Shown piece after piece: positions 22,244 to 35,413 of a DNA stretch of 64,000 nucleotides. Origin of the DNA: Cinclus cinclus (Eukaryota > Chordata > Aves > Passeriformes > Cinclidae); assembly GCF_963662255.1 (NCBI RefSeq), contig NC_085050.1, positions 17,359,662-17,423,661 on the forward strand, read 5' to 3'. Under the pieces are notes generated by a model. The model was not told the origin of the DNA, did not search any database, and was given only the letters and a program-made list of their open reading frames with translations. Position 1 is the stretch's first letter. Each line of letters starts with the position of its first letter. Both the position numbers and the translations under genes were made by a program.

Positions 22244-25200
22244 GGTGGCTCTCTGACCCACCTCCCCTTGGCATCAGATGAATTCTGGTTGCAGGACAGG
22301 TGGGACTATGAGGCTGGAGGCAAACTTTCAATCGCTGCTGCTCACAGGTCTGTGACGCCAGGTATTGCTGCCACACAGTCATGCACCAGCTGGGGATTTT
22401 CAGTGATTGCTGGGATTCTCTTTACCCAAGCCAATATTTTATCTTTCCTGAGTGGTTTCTTAAACAAAACATTTTGATCTATCTCTTTGTCAAGCAACAT
22501 AACAGAAAAAAATACTTTGCATAACACAAAACACTCTAGATAGATAGATCCCAGCTTCCTGTACATTTTGGGTGGTTTTATTGCTTTCTTTTCTTTCAGA
22601 TGTCCTGGTTAAATGGGGAGAACACATTGTTTGCAGATAAAGAAACTGGGGTTAAGCTACATTGTTGACATTATTGCTTATGCTTGTACTAGAGTAACAT
22701 TCTATATTTTCTATGGCCATATATGTGCTTTCTTGTACAAAAACCATAACAGCTTCTGTTCAAGGAATTTATATTTTTCAAAGAGATGCTATATTACAGT
22801 ACTGTAGTACTTCAGTACTATAGAAACAGACCTAAGATTTAGACATTCTATGCATAACCCATAGTAATAAGAGAGATTATAATATGCAGTCTGTTTTTAA
22901 TAGTGCTAGGGGACACCACATGAACAGAAAAATATGTTGTGAACTCTATCAGCATAAACAAAAACTTCTTCCTCTGCAAAATTTTCCAAAATTCTCATTA
23001 GTCATGATCGCATTTGGAAGATTCTGGTTGAAATAGAAAGAATTTAATTTCCCTACAAACCAATGCATATACCCTAGAATCATTTACTACAATTACATGA
23101 TCAGTTATACAAAACCAGAAAGCTTCTTACTATTGACCAGACATCTCCAGGAAAAGTCATAGCTGTACTTGACTCTGTTCTGCTCTTTTATGGCTCTGAT
23201 CATCCTGCAAGGACAAATGCTCCTCAACATGGTCATGGCAGAGTTAGCTTTTAAAAAGACTTTAGAGCGGCACTTCAATCTTTTAGCATTTTGAAGTGAA
23301 CTTAAAAATGGAATGCATTTGTTGCATATTTGCTTTACAACTGATGAATTAATACCTCCAAGTATTAATATTCACTAAAGCAACAGGAAAAGAACATTAT
23401 TAAGTTTGCAAATTCAGGTCTTCCAAAGTTAGGAAATGTCATAGTTAAGGTTGCAACATCAACTCCACCCCCTAGGACAAATGCATCATGATACAAGTTA
23501 AAATTAGTTTCCAAGCTCTACTTTTCCACAGTACTACTGCTTTATTGGATGGAAGCACAGTGTGCATCCCTTCTGGCTGCCCATAAAATATAAAATTATG
23601 AAAAATGTTGTTACACCAGCCAAATATTATTACTAAAGCATCTCAGTGAAAGGTAACTGGTGTATATAAATTATTTGCATTTGTATGTACTGTACATTAT
23701 TGTGCAAGTTACTCTTCTCATGAGAATAACTGTGTCAATTAGGCTGTCAAGGATGAGCGAGCCCATCATGTGAGCTTTGACAGAATGCTTGGGTTGATTA
23801 GCTTCATGCAGTTATCATAGCTTAATATTTACATTTGAGTAGCTAACATTTTGCAAAGTCTCTTTGTATCTTTTCTGCTTACTTTTTCTGCATTCATAAA
23901 TATTATTTGTCTTGAAAAAGAAACATCATCACATACTGTACATCACTTAAATATGTTCATTTAAATAGGTTGCAGGCATAGTTATCAAATCACGATTTAA
24001 ATACAGTTTTTCCTTACTCTATGAACAGGCAAAAAATGAAGACAATCACACTGCTTATGGTTGTTGAACACAAGGCTGGGTTTCTCATTCCTGTATGTAG
24101 TTCCTAGGATGTGTCAAAAATGAGTGATATTTACTGCTAACACTGCTGGGAGAAGTAAAATCTTCTACCTGTGGAAGAAAAAAATGTCAGACAGTGTCCT
24201 GTAGGCTAGAGTGCATATCAGGCTCAGCACTTAGCTTAACTCTTGCAAGAAAAGGAAGGACTGACTTTCCAAGCAGACATCTTTCAGTTTGGGAATGGGA
24301 CAGGAACTGATCTTCCCCTTCATGTAGCAATAATGGAACAAGGTGGACATACAAGGAGGTGTATTATATGCAGGAGCTGGCAGCATAACTCCTGCTTTTC
24401 TCTGTATTCCAAAAGCAGAGCAGGGACCAGCAGGATCTGGAGTGTGCTTTTTCCCAAATCATAAAAGAGATCTTAATTTTTTTAAATGATAATACAAGGT
24501 GTCAAAGACAGATTTCCTTCAGAATGTCATATATCGCTCTCAGCAGGAGTTTTAGTTTTCAGTGATTTCTGTTATATATGCCATCTGCTTTCAGTTGCAA
24601 CCTGACCAAATCTCCTCCTGGATGCTATTTCAGGACTACATATCTTGGACATTGCAAGGTCAGAATTATAGGCAAGTTACTATCACTGTGCCAAAAGATA
24701 AACACCTTCTCAATTTTCATTTGGTCTCTAGTCAAATTAACCTCTCATTGACTTCAACTCAGGACTCTGGAATTTTGCCCAAAATAATAGTTCTAATAAA
24801 ATGAATGAATATTCAATATGAAAGAGGATTCACAGATGGAAACACAAAGGTATGCAATGTTTTAAAACATTGAATAAAACATATCCCAAGTGCCTCCTCC
24901 ACGTGGTGGCAAGCACACAGACTAGGTTTTCTACTTTGTAGCAAGATTTTTCTGAATTCTTTTTCTGTTTGGGTCTTGTGTGTTCTCCAATGAGACTGTA
25001 GGGGATGGATGCTGAGCACCTAAGCACCAGGCTGTTATAGTCTCAGTATAAACTTCAGTCTTTTCTTACTTGCATCTGTCCATAGCATGAATGAGGACTG
25101 CCAATGAGCTAATCTAAAGCAAAGTATTAAGTCATTCTGCCTCATACTGTGACATTGAAGGAGATGTCATGGCCTCACTAAGTGAAGGATAAAGGCTAGT

Positions 25201-25781
25201 GGCTCCTATGTTGGGTTTTCACCACATCAAATCCTGCTGTGTCAGGGATACTAGATCATTGTTATGGGAAATAGTAACTATGTGGGAAAACACAGGAAGG
25301 AGAAGTGTATTTTTAAAGAAGATTGAAAGAAACACCAAGAGAGCAGATGAATAAAACATGACAGAAGCAATCAGAGATGTAAAGGAGACAAAGGAAGCAT
25401 TAAGGTGAAAATATTAAGTGAATGATAGGAAAGAAAAGATACATGGAAAATAAAAATGGAGATCTGGGATAAGGTAAGATTGTTAGGGATCTGGCCTGTT
25501 CAGGTCAATATCTTGAATTTCCTCATTATGTATTTGCATTGCAGCCATGTCAGGAGCCCAGACAGCGAGCAGGCATGCAACAAAACACAGCATTAAGTGA
25601 AAGAAAGAATAAACTTGTCTGGCACCTTTAGGAAAAAACAGCCAGGAGAGTACATCTCTGATAAACTGTTCTTGAATATACTGCCAGAAATGTAAACATA
25701 GCAGAGATTGATCTGAACTCCTCATTTTTCACACAAAACCTCTTTCCACTTCTCAGCGATTAGGGTCACTAGAGAAATGGT

Positions 25782-25796
25782 GGAGAGAGAGAGAGA
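25782..25796. repeat. Short (GA)n run
   Basis: A run of GA dinucleotides follows TGGTG and ends in AAAGG. It is too short to be remarkable. Confidence 0.8.
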
Positions 25797-27023
25797 AAGG
25801 CTCACATTAATTACAGATTTACTATGTCAACTCCATTATAATATGAAAGAACGAAAGCCAGTGCTGTGAGACAAGTAGGGAGAGCACATATAAAAACTGG
25901 AAAGGTCGGAGAAGGCACCTCTCAAACTCCACATCCCTTACTGCTCCTTTCACCAAACAGTAACCAGGGCAAAGCTCCAGTAAACTGGAGGCTGTAGCTG
26001 CAGATAAGAAATTAAGGAATAGACTTCTCTCTTCTCTTATTCGATATTGTGGACCATACTAAAGTAGAAGATAACCAGAAGTGGATCAGATTCCCAGGTC
26101 TGGCAATGTGTACAACCTGATATGGGTTCAAGGGATGGATCTGTGGAAGGTATGTAAAGATATTATAATTCAAGATCTCCTTGTTCAATTCCCAAGACAA
26201 AAAATTACCTACAGTTCACAAATTACTTGAGCCCATCTTTACAAGGACATTTTCCAGAGGGGTGGGAAACAAAAAAAGTCACTGAATTATAGTTATCACA
26301 AAGCCAGAGGGGGAAATTGTGCAGTAAAGCAGTATATTTATATCTAGAGAATCATAGAGAGCAAGCAAAACAAAATAAAAATATAATACCCCTAAGCAGC
26401 TTACATTGCATTGCAAATAAAACTTTATATTAAAAGATAGATTTGAATACCAGAAAAAATAGATGTGAAACTCACAGTAACCACAGATCAAACCATTAAA
26501 AGTAAAAAGGGGTCTGCAGAAATCTTGACAGGGTGATGACTTAGAAAACACTTATTAAGAACTTCAAAATTTGACCTAATAACAGGATTTGCATGTCGAG
26601 TTTTAAAATGAAACCCCATGGAAGTAATTTTCTCTTGATACATACACATACTTCAGTCTAACAGTAAAGGAAGAAATGTGAACACATTAAGGATGGAATA
26701 TACCATGTAAGAATCCCAGAAGGACTTAACTGAGTTTAATTTAGATTAATAGGATACTATATAAAGACTTCTTGCTTGTTAAGCATTTTTATTAAGATAT
26801 AACCAATGTCTTATAGTTTTCCATCATTCACACTCCAAAAGCATAAAGAGAATAACAATTTCAAAAGTAATAAAACTGTTTTCAGAAAATCACAACATTC
26901 AAAGCTGTGTTTGTTCTTAAGAGTGTAGAAATGTCATTCACCTCCTAATTTTACTTCTTGGAAGACCAGTTTAATCTTTTCATTTAATCTAGCCTTAACT
27001 AGCTGTCTGTGTTTCCTTTGCAG

Positions 27024-27081
27024 TCAGTGAAGAGCAACAAATACCTCCAACAATTCACCCATTGTAGAAGAGGAGACTGGA
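27024..27081 (+). CDS. Candidate isolated exon (58 nt), unknown gene
   Basis: A good acceptor (GTGTTTCCTTTGCAG, with CCTTAAC as a possible branch point) precedes 58 bases that end at a perfect donor, GTAAGT. Only one phase is open throughout: starting at phase 0 it reads SVKSNKYLQQFTHCRRGDW and leaves one base. That phase does not join directly to candidates A-C. If joined to candidate B it would instead run a few residues and stop at a TAG. No family was recognised. It may be an exon of the same transcript in another combination, or chance. Confidence 0.2.
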
Positions 27082-27087
27082 GTAAGT

Positions 27088-30000
27088 GGAATATGTCATT
27101 CTCTGATGATGTTTATGTATGTCTCCTCATTAACACTGATGTAATGCAGATGGCAATCTGAAAACTTGTACATTTGTACATTAACACACCTGGAAGGAAG
27201 TTAGATGATCCTCAGCTCACAGTGGAGTTTTCAAAATCTCCAATCTCACATTACCAATTATTTCAAAATTGTAGGCACATTGCCCTCACACAACTTTGGA
27301 TGGGACATTGGTTCTCTTAAATCATATAATTGTTTTATACTGTGTATTTCCTACTGTTCAGAAAAACTATTAAATCAGTATGAGGACTGGAAGATGTTTG
27401 GGAAAGAAAACCAGGTCCTAACTTGTCACTGCTTTATGTTAAGAGAAAAGTATTAGCATACTCAGTTTCACCAATTATTGTGACAAGATATATGTGATTA
27501 TTACTCAACAGAAAGAATACACTCTGCTTCTTTACCCTGAGCCATGAGTAGTGTTGATCACTACCCTTTGAAAATAGTGAAAGCTACACACAGTGGGATC
27601 TGAGTTTCATATTCGGATTTCATGAACATTCGGGGAATAGCAACTATGAACTAAAGCAGACAGATGATAAAAGATAGAAGGAAAAACAAAAATATTTAAG
27701 TACAGATAGAAATGCAAAGGAACAGTGATTACTACTGGCAGAGAGAACTTTTTGCATGTGCGTTTTTCCTCCCAGAACTGTTGTATCTGAGCATTTTTTT
27801 TTTCAAAATTAGGTGGTATATCTTACACACTGTTCTGGGATGAGGACTATTATTTGCATGGTGAATGGTGAAGTTCAGGGAGATTAGAAACTTCAGCCAG
27901 AAAAGCATTGATTAGTGTGCTAGACTTTACTGTCAATAGGAACTGAAAGGTTGACACATGCCTGGAGTTTTACTCAATCCAGACCATAATTCTCTTCTCA
28001 GTTCTTCAAGGTAGCTAGGAACTAAGACGGATAAAAATTGTTATTTAACTGTGTAAAAATTATAGCATTTCCACAGGACTAGATTTATTATGTATATAAA
28101 CCTATTGATTTCATCTTTATTTAACTCCATTAGAATGCTCTTGAGAATTAAAGAATTCAAACCCGTTTTATTCTTACCTTTAAAATCCACACTGAAACAG
28201 ATTGTTTTTGACAATTGTGAAATGTAAGATAAAGACTTAAAGATACACTTTTTAATAGCTCCATATTTACTTGTTGTCACCTTGAACAGAGAGAGCAGAA
28301 GACGGACAATCATCACAATAATTCTGACATAGCAAAAAAACAGGGATTTTTCATTATTATTATTCATTTCCAAATCCCCTGCTCCCAAGATATAACTTAG
28401 AAACTGCTAAAACATCTTTCAGATGATAGATATTTCCTATGCAGGTGTGAAAAAAATCTGGTTAGCCAATTGGAAATATATGATTTCTTTTTTTTCTGTT
28501 GTTACTGATCCATAAGCGAAGTATACAATAAAACTCTTAAAGGAAAACATGGTTGAACTGCTTACAACCATTGAGTCTCAGCAGCCAGCAAGTTGCCGAG
28601 TTTAAACATTTTTGGAAGAGGATCCACATACCTGGATGATTAAATTGTTTCAAACCTCAGGCCTTATGATACTCACCTATTACTCATTTCTTTTCTTGGT
28701 ATTTCTTCTTCATTTTCTAGCTGGGGGCTTTTCTTGAAGCAATGAAAATTCTCAAGGCAAAGGGGATCTTCCTAATTGGTAAACTAACAGTAAGCATTTC
28801 ATTAAAAAATAACGCTTTATCTGGAATATGTAAATATGGGGTAAAATTCTGATTTCAGAAAGGGAAGTAGTGTTAAACCACCCATGAACCAATGTAATCA
28901 GTGTGAACAGAATAAAATCTTCATTATTTTGTACAGTTCTAAATACCATTGCTCCCCTTTTTACATATACCCACCTACATTTAGGCAGAGCCTTCTTGCT
29001 TAATATTGAGGGATGTTTTCATCTGATGAGTTTTGGTGATCTCTCTCCAGTTGAAAACATATCACTGATTACAGTAAACAGAATATGATGAAAGCTTTTT
29101 GCATCTTCTGCGATCTTCAACATCAAAATATTATAATCACCATTTTTCCTAAGGCTCATTCTCCTGCTCAATATCTTAATGGCATGTGTTTTAATCCTAG
29201 CATCTTCAGTTTGTGACAGGGTTCAGCTAACCACAGTATCCTCAGTTCAACACCACCCATGGTTTCTATCCATTTTGTACTGGCAGAAGCACATCAAGCA
29301 GCCTTTGAGAGTAATCACATCAAAATCGATTTTCATGGCTGAGAGAAAAATAATGGAAATTTCTCTAATGTAGAAAATGTATGTGTTCATTTTGGTTAAC
29401 CAAAATAGACTATATATCAGGACTGTCAAAATTAAATTTTCTTAATTCAGTGCTCTTCTCTAGACTTGTGTACAAATTACAAGCCCTCCCTTACAGAATG
29501 TCTTTAACACAATATTCTTTTGGACTGCCTCAGTGTGGTTCCCACAAAATGAACAGTCTACCTAAGTGATGGACATTCTCCATAGCAGATCTACAAGCAG
29601 ATTAATCAAGGGGTTATGGAAAGAATCCCTGAACCTATACTGAAATTGACAGCCAGGACTTTATACTTGCACAGAGCCTCATGATGTTACCAAGTGCTGC
29701 ACAAAGCCAACAGCAGGGTATAGAGGCTTCACATGAAATCGCGGGTCAGTTCTGTGCATCTATAATCCCTCAAGAAATGTGAGATTCTATGCAATATTAT
29801 GCAAGCAAATCTCAACAAAATTTTCAAGTAGAGTACTTCAACGAGGATGTTCTCTAAAGGAACAAGAACAAGGATATTCTCTAAAGGAACAAGAGCCTCT
29901 TAAATATAACATTTTTTAAAAATTTTTGACAGTACTGTTGGAAAATCATGTTCAAATATTAGTTTGCTTTTCTGAATACGCTGCTCATCTGTGACTGCTG

Positions 30001-30509
30001 TAATCAGTTGTGCAATATTATGTTCCAGAGTTACATTTTTTTACCTCATTTAAATGGTTTTGAAATGTTGAAGTGCATGTTCATGAGCTTACTCATAGAG
30101 ATTCTGGTAGGAGCCATAAAGAGAGAAAAGGCTAAAATAGCTTACGTTATTTCCTGAATTTATCATAGAACTAGATGCTAGAGAAGAGACCAGCAGCAGT
30201 AATAGACACACACAAGTATTTGGGATGCAGCAAAGACATTTTCCGTGGAAATACATGGACTGTCCTGAAGGTAATTACAGATGGCCATAAATAATTATTA
30301 AAATTTGAAAATGGATATGGTAGTGACCTGCATTCTTAAAACAGGATTAGCTCATTAATTTGAAAAGTGTTTTTTGTAGTGCATATGGAAAAAAATAGGA
30401 GTGGCAAGTTTTGATTTAGAAAGGCTTTTGTTGTTGCTTTGCTAAGGAGAGATATTCTAAACGGAACTATGATGTCATGAGTGAAAACTTGGGTTAGAGA
30501 ACTTTATCC
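27088..30509. other. Non-coding AT-rich stretch
   Basis: No gene is supported. A 27-bp tandem duplication lies at 29844-29897. Other content looks unique and AT-rich, with short chance frames on both strands. Confidence 0.5.
29844..29897. repeat. 27-bp tandem duplication, two copies
   Basis: Two adjacent 27-bp units share TTCTCTAAAGGAACAAGA. They differ at the sixth base and at the last few positions. It is a recent-looking local duplication. Confidence 0.9.
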
Positions 30510-31385
30510 AGAAAGTAGTTCTCAGATGATATTCTGCAACAGTCTATTCTGGATATTGTCCATTGTCACTAAAAATTCAGACAATGGAATAGAAGATATG
30601 CTTAATAAATCTGCAGCTGATGAAAAGCTGGGAGGGATCACACATTTAAGGACAGAATTAGATATCAAGATGATTTCCATGAACTGAAGAAATAGTCTGA
30701 AAAATATATGGTGTTGTTTGGTAAGTGGGAAGCATTAATGACAAGTCAGAATTAGCAGCTGCATTATACAAGAATCAGAGCAGCTGATCAGTTCAAAAGC
30801 TGAGGGCATAGAGGGTTATAAGGGGAACGCAGATAGCAATGCCAAGCTGGTATGACAAAAGTTAATGTCATATTAGGACACATAAACAAACTTTTAACAG
30901 TAAGGGATACAGAATTTTCTTCCTGCACACTTCATCCTAGTTAGGTTTAGTTAAAATAACACAGTCAGATTTGGGTGATGTGCTTCAGAAATAAAAGAGA
31001 CTTGGAGAAATGTCCAGAGCAGAGCAATCAGACGGAGCAGAGCCCTAGGAAACATGATCTAACAGAAAAGATTGAAAGCCTGAGTTATTAAAACTTAAGA
31101 AACACTGTCAGCAGACCTGACAGGGCTGTTGCACAGTGGAATGGAACAATAAATTCTCCATGATATCTCACAGGCTAAGAAGAGATGATCATAAATTACA
31201 ACACTGAAGACTCAAGTTACAATGTAGGAATGATTTTCTAAATATAAGGCAGTGAAGAGATGACTGAGCTTCCATTGCCAGGGACCTTTAAGAACAGGCT
31301 GAGCAAGAATGTCATAGATTTAACAGATCTCACCATAACCAAAGGGGTGGACCAGAGGAAGCTTTTTCCAGCTCTATTTTTATAT
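30510..31385 (+). mobile_element. Ancient CR1 LINE fragment with decayed reverse transcriptase
   Basis: The frame through about 30510-30640 reads a remnant of the CR1 reverse-transcriptase region: DNGIEDMLNK, then SAADEKLGG where functional relatives have an aspartate-pair catalytic box (FADD-like) before TKLGG. Downstream sequence continues in CR1 order. It includes GAGAAATGTCCAGAGCAGAG near 31005, the segment before the 3' end resembling GACCTTTAAGAACAGGCTGA near 31285, and CCAGCTCTATTTTTAT near 31365. Many substitutions and stops show it is long dead. The 3' octamer tail is not clearly preserved, which fits an old subfamily. Exact ends are approximate. Confidence 0.8.
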
Positions 31386-34300
31386 GAGCTGATGACTGTG
31401 CACTTAAGCATCTGTGCACAAGTACTTGGACAGGTCTAACCAATTAACTTGGTCATGATGGTATGCAGCATCTCTTAGTGACAGAAACACCTGAAAAAAA
31501 CATCAGGTGGTGTTGTCAGCTCCTGCAGTTATACATTGGCACAGTTCCTGAACTCATACAATAACAAGAAAACCTTTCTTCTCACGGAGAAGAAAAAGAA
31601 GAGTAAATTTATAATCTTGCCTTTGTGAGGAAGAACTTGAAAACTTGTCTCCAAATAGCTTAAAAGATCAGATGACAAAGAAAAAGGGACAATGTTTCTA
31701 CACCATTAAATTCTCATGGTTTTGGGGGGGCCTGACTCACAGTTTTTCAAAGGAGTTGGCATTAATGGTAATGGGCTAATTTGAATAGACAAATTTAGAA
31801 ATTGATATTCCTGAACTTCCTATTACAGAGAAGGCAATACTGCCTGAACAGCAGGTCTATTTCAGGAAATTAAAACCTCCCCATATCCTTTCAGATGACT
31901 TGATCGTTTCTACATTTCAGTCAATGTTACACAGGGGACATTGCACAATGCTTAACATGGTGGCAGAAAATTCACCTAGCAGAGAATTATGAAGGCAGAG
32001 TGAGTCTGCTGAAAGACTCTCCAGCTGGGAACACACATAACAGGGGCACAAGGAATTAATTTTTGGGCAATCACTGTTTGGGAGTGGTTGTCTCGTTAAC
32101 AGTACTTCTTCAGCACAGAGTGGGTCTAGGTAGATATTGCATGTAGAAGAGCAGCTCTCCTCTGTACCAAGCAGGTCCAGAAATCTTCGTTCTTAAAAGA
32201 CACATGAGTTAAAACATATTTTAGATGTCAAATATGAGATTTGTTTAAGTGAGTTTCTTTCCCCACAAACACAGAGAGCTCAGGAAAATATTTTAAAAAA
32301 CCTAAATTGACCAACATTCAAGATATTTTTCTCTTGAATAGTTGTGATCTTCATTATAGATTTTATTTTCTTTCTTCCACCATACATCCTTGTTAAGTGT
32401 TTCTACTTCTAGTTTCCTGGAAAATGGGCATTTTCTGTCATCCCTTCCATCCTCGCAGACAGAGAGAGGTGGGAAAACCAGTGCTGTGACAGATCCCTTT
32501 CACAGGATGAAAAGAGAAATCATAGAAAAGACCTTTCTGATTAAGTTGTCAATCTCTTGCAGTATTTCCTTCATTATGTCTTGGAATAAATCTCATGCAT
32601 GTTTTACAAAGCTCTGATTATTTTATTATCATGATTGGGCTATTTTAAAATGCTACTATGGCTCCACTGGACTTGGTCAGCCTTTACATTATCGAAGTCC
32701 TTCTATGGGATCTCCTCTTTCCATTTTCACAAAGTTCTATGAGGCTCAAAATGCAGACACACCACAGAGATGTCTTGATTACTGCTAGCTTCTACCTCCT
32801 GAAAGTTTATTTTTTTTTTCTCTGTACCTTTATCTCTACATTTAAAAGGTCTTCCTGTATCACATATCTTCCCCAGGCATTGCTAATCGACTTGTCCTTT
32901 GGCTTCTTCTCTGCTAAGATGAAAAAATGAGTGCTGCAATTCTCTCTAAGAAGTGAGCAGTATTTTTCACACTCTGAAGCATTTTCTGTAGTTCTTTTTC
33001 TGAATTCTCACCTAATTTTTATCATCCTTCTGAAAGCTCCAACTTCTCAGGAGATTCCAGCTGAGACAGCCATTCCATTTTACTCCTCTTGCTCCAACTA
33101 CCATCAATAAGGCCAGAAGCCACTGAAACTCCCCTGACAAGCAATAGCTGCCCTGCTGCTTCCACTGCAATTGCTTTTTTCAGTTCACCAAAGAAAACCA
33201 AGAGGATTTCTGGAGCATTCAGAAATGCAGAGAAAGAGAGATGTTCTTCCTTTGGTGGGGCAAAGAAGCTGTGTACCCTCACACCATCTCTAAGCTTAGG
33301 GTCTTCTTAGAAATAGCTGCGATCTGAGAGTCTGGCAGAGAAGGTACAACAGTGGGAGTTTGGGCTCCACGACTGCAGGAGGGGGGAATTCTTCTTGGAA
33401 ATCCTTGAAGCACAGCATTTTTTCTCCCAGAGCTGGATTTAACCCACTGAATGCAAATATGCCCTTAAGTTACATCCAAAAATGAGGATTCTTCTTCCAA
33501 ATGTTAAGCACAGTTATAATGATTCGTACATAAAGACTAGAGACCACAGAGTAACATCTATTATTGTTGCTGCAAAACACAGTAGCAACTCATGAGAGTT
33601 TTACTTTTATTATTCATGTTGCTATTAGGAGTTGCATTATTACTAGATCCTAGCTGGCACAGATGGCTGCTGTGCTTTGAGGTCTGCTTTAGTCATGTTT
33701 TTAGCTGCTTTTTTCTGCGGATTTTATAGGGTTTGGGCTGATTTTAGCTTCTTTCATTTGCTTGATAATTGTTTTGGGTTTTGTTTTAGTTTTTTTCTTA
33801 ATTAGTGGGAATATGTTCATGTTTATAGTGTGCTTTATTCACTCTTTTTGAACTTGTGGTAACCAGAATCAGCAATGCAATTATACCTTCTGTTGTTTGT
33901 GTGGGACTGGCTCAGGCCAGGTGCTTTGATGGGGGCAGCAGTTTTCCTGCAAGGTCAGTATCAATTTCCTGGCACTGTTGGACTGGTGTTTCTCACCCGT
34001 TGATAAATCTCCACCTTGTAAATCATCTTTCCCAGCATTGCTTCTCTTTACTGCTAGAGCAGGAGGGAACCTCTCACTCAAATGTTTCTGTTCCCCTGAG
34101 ACTCTGTCAAATCACTGCCTGAGCACTGGTGAAGCTTTCTGTTTCCTGGCCTCCTCCACTCACACTTGTCTCAGCCATCACCTCCATCACTGCTGTATTT
34201 CACTTGCCTAACTGGTCATCTGTATTAAGTACCTTCTGGTTCCACCTGCCTTCCAGTTACTGCCTTAGGAATAATGAGAAACATCAGGAGAGGGGTGAGT

Positions 34301-35357
34301 ACTTGCACTGCTCTACGTGGGTATGACTGAGCAGAACTTACTGGTTCTGATTATGGTCTGTTAGGCAGAAATTCAGGCTCAGTCATAAACAGCTGTGCCT
34401 GCACTGCAGTTTGCTTTGGCTACATCATCACAGCTCAGTGATAAGAGATCTGGGTACAAGTTCCAGCTATCCTTTGAAATGGAGCCTGTGAGCTAGGGAA
34501 TGAGGCGTGGTGTGCTCCCATATGCCTTCTGCTCTGCAGGGTCAGTGTGTGACCCTCAAAATCAGACACAGACTGACTTCTAGACGTGAAATACATTTTT
34601 TGGTGGTCATCATGTAACGTTTCCACACACTTGTGTGTCATACTGTAATCTTCAGTTATTTCCCACAGTCCTGTTCTTTGCTAAATGTGTAAAGAGAATT
34701 CACAGAAAACTTCAAGTACTGCCCATGGTTGCACTACTTCTCTTGGTTCCTCTGAAGGTCACCACCCCTTTTTGATAGGTAAAGGTTTTATGATACAGAG
34801 TTTGGGGGTAAAATGTTCATTTTTTTTTATTAGAGCTTTTCAGTAGTATGTGGTAAAAATTAGTTTTGAAAATCTGAGTGTCTCAACTCTCCAACTGCAG
34901 GAGGCAAGAAATTAATTGCTAGTGTCATAGGATAGTTTCCAGTGTTATGACCAAATGGAAAAATATCTCACTTAGGATGCACTAATTTAAAGTAATTGGG
35001 TCCTAAACTTTTCCCCTAGGATTTGAGAAACTCATCTTCAAAGTCCATGCAGTGGTTCGTGTGCTGTGGCGGGGGGGGCGGGTCCCTTAGCTTTTACCTG
35101 CTCTTCACACTAGCCTGACTATAGTCTATGAGCCAAAACTATAATCCCAATTCCAGATGCCCCCATAATTTGGATCTGGATAAAAATTTAGCAGATCGGG
35201 CCATCTCTAATTATATCAGACAAATTATTGGATAATTTCTTCTGCTTTATCTTTGCAATTCACTGGAGCAGTTAATTTCTCCAAAAACAGGCATATCCTT
35301 TCTCATTAGGGATGCTTTTTTGGCCTTTTTTGTGTAAGTTTCTTATATTAAAAACAA
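31386..35357. other. Non-coding stretch
   Basis: No gene is supported. Open frames at 33022-33282 (minus) and 33089-33310 (plus) overlap each other, have no known domain and are probably chance. A G-run (GGCGGGGGGGGCGGG) lies near 35069-35083. Confidence 0.45.
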
Positions 35358-35380
35358 ACACATGCACGCGTGCGCACACA

Positions 35381-35412
<32 letters not shown>
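35358..35412. repeat. (CA)n microsatellite with alternating purine-pyrimidine lead
   Basis: From 35358 to 35381 purines and pyrimidines alternate strictly, including the palindrome GCACGCGTGC at 35364-35373. After one break at 35382, pure CA continues to 35412. Such alternation favours left-handed Z-DNA under negative supercoiling. Confidence 0.95.

Positions 35413-35413
<1 letters not shown>

Larger units (their letters stand above)
21529..27023. other. Non-coding stretch
   Basis: No gene is supported. It contains a local duplication at 22174-22243, a small hairpin at 22797-22820, and a GA-rich run at 25782-25796. The segment 23680-23960 looks like conserved non-coding DNA by its word content (see findings). 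The moderately GC-rich patch near 21660-21790 is unassigned. Confidence 0.45.

Noticed and set aside
33022..33310. Overlapping open frames on both strands
   Set aside because: Mutual openness on both strands of one short segment is typical of composition effects, and neither product was recognised.
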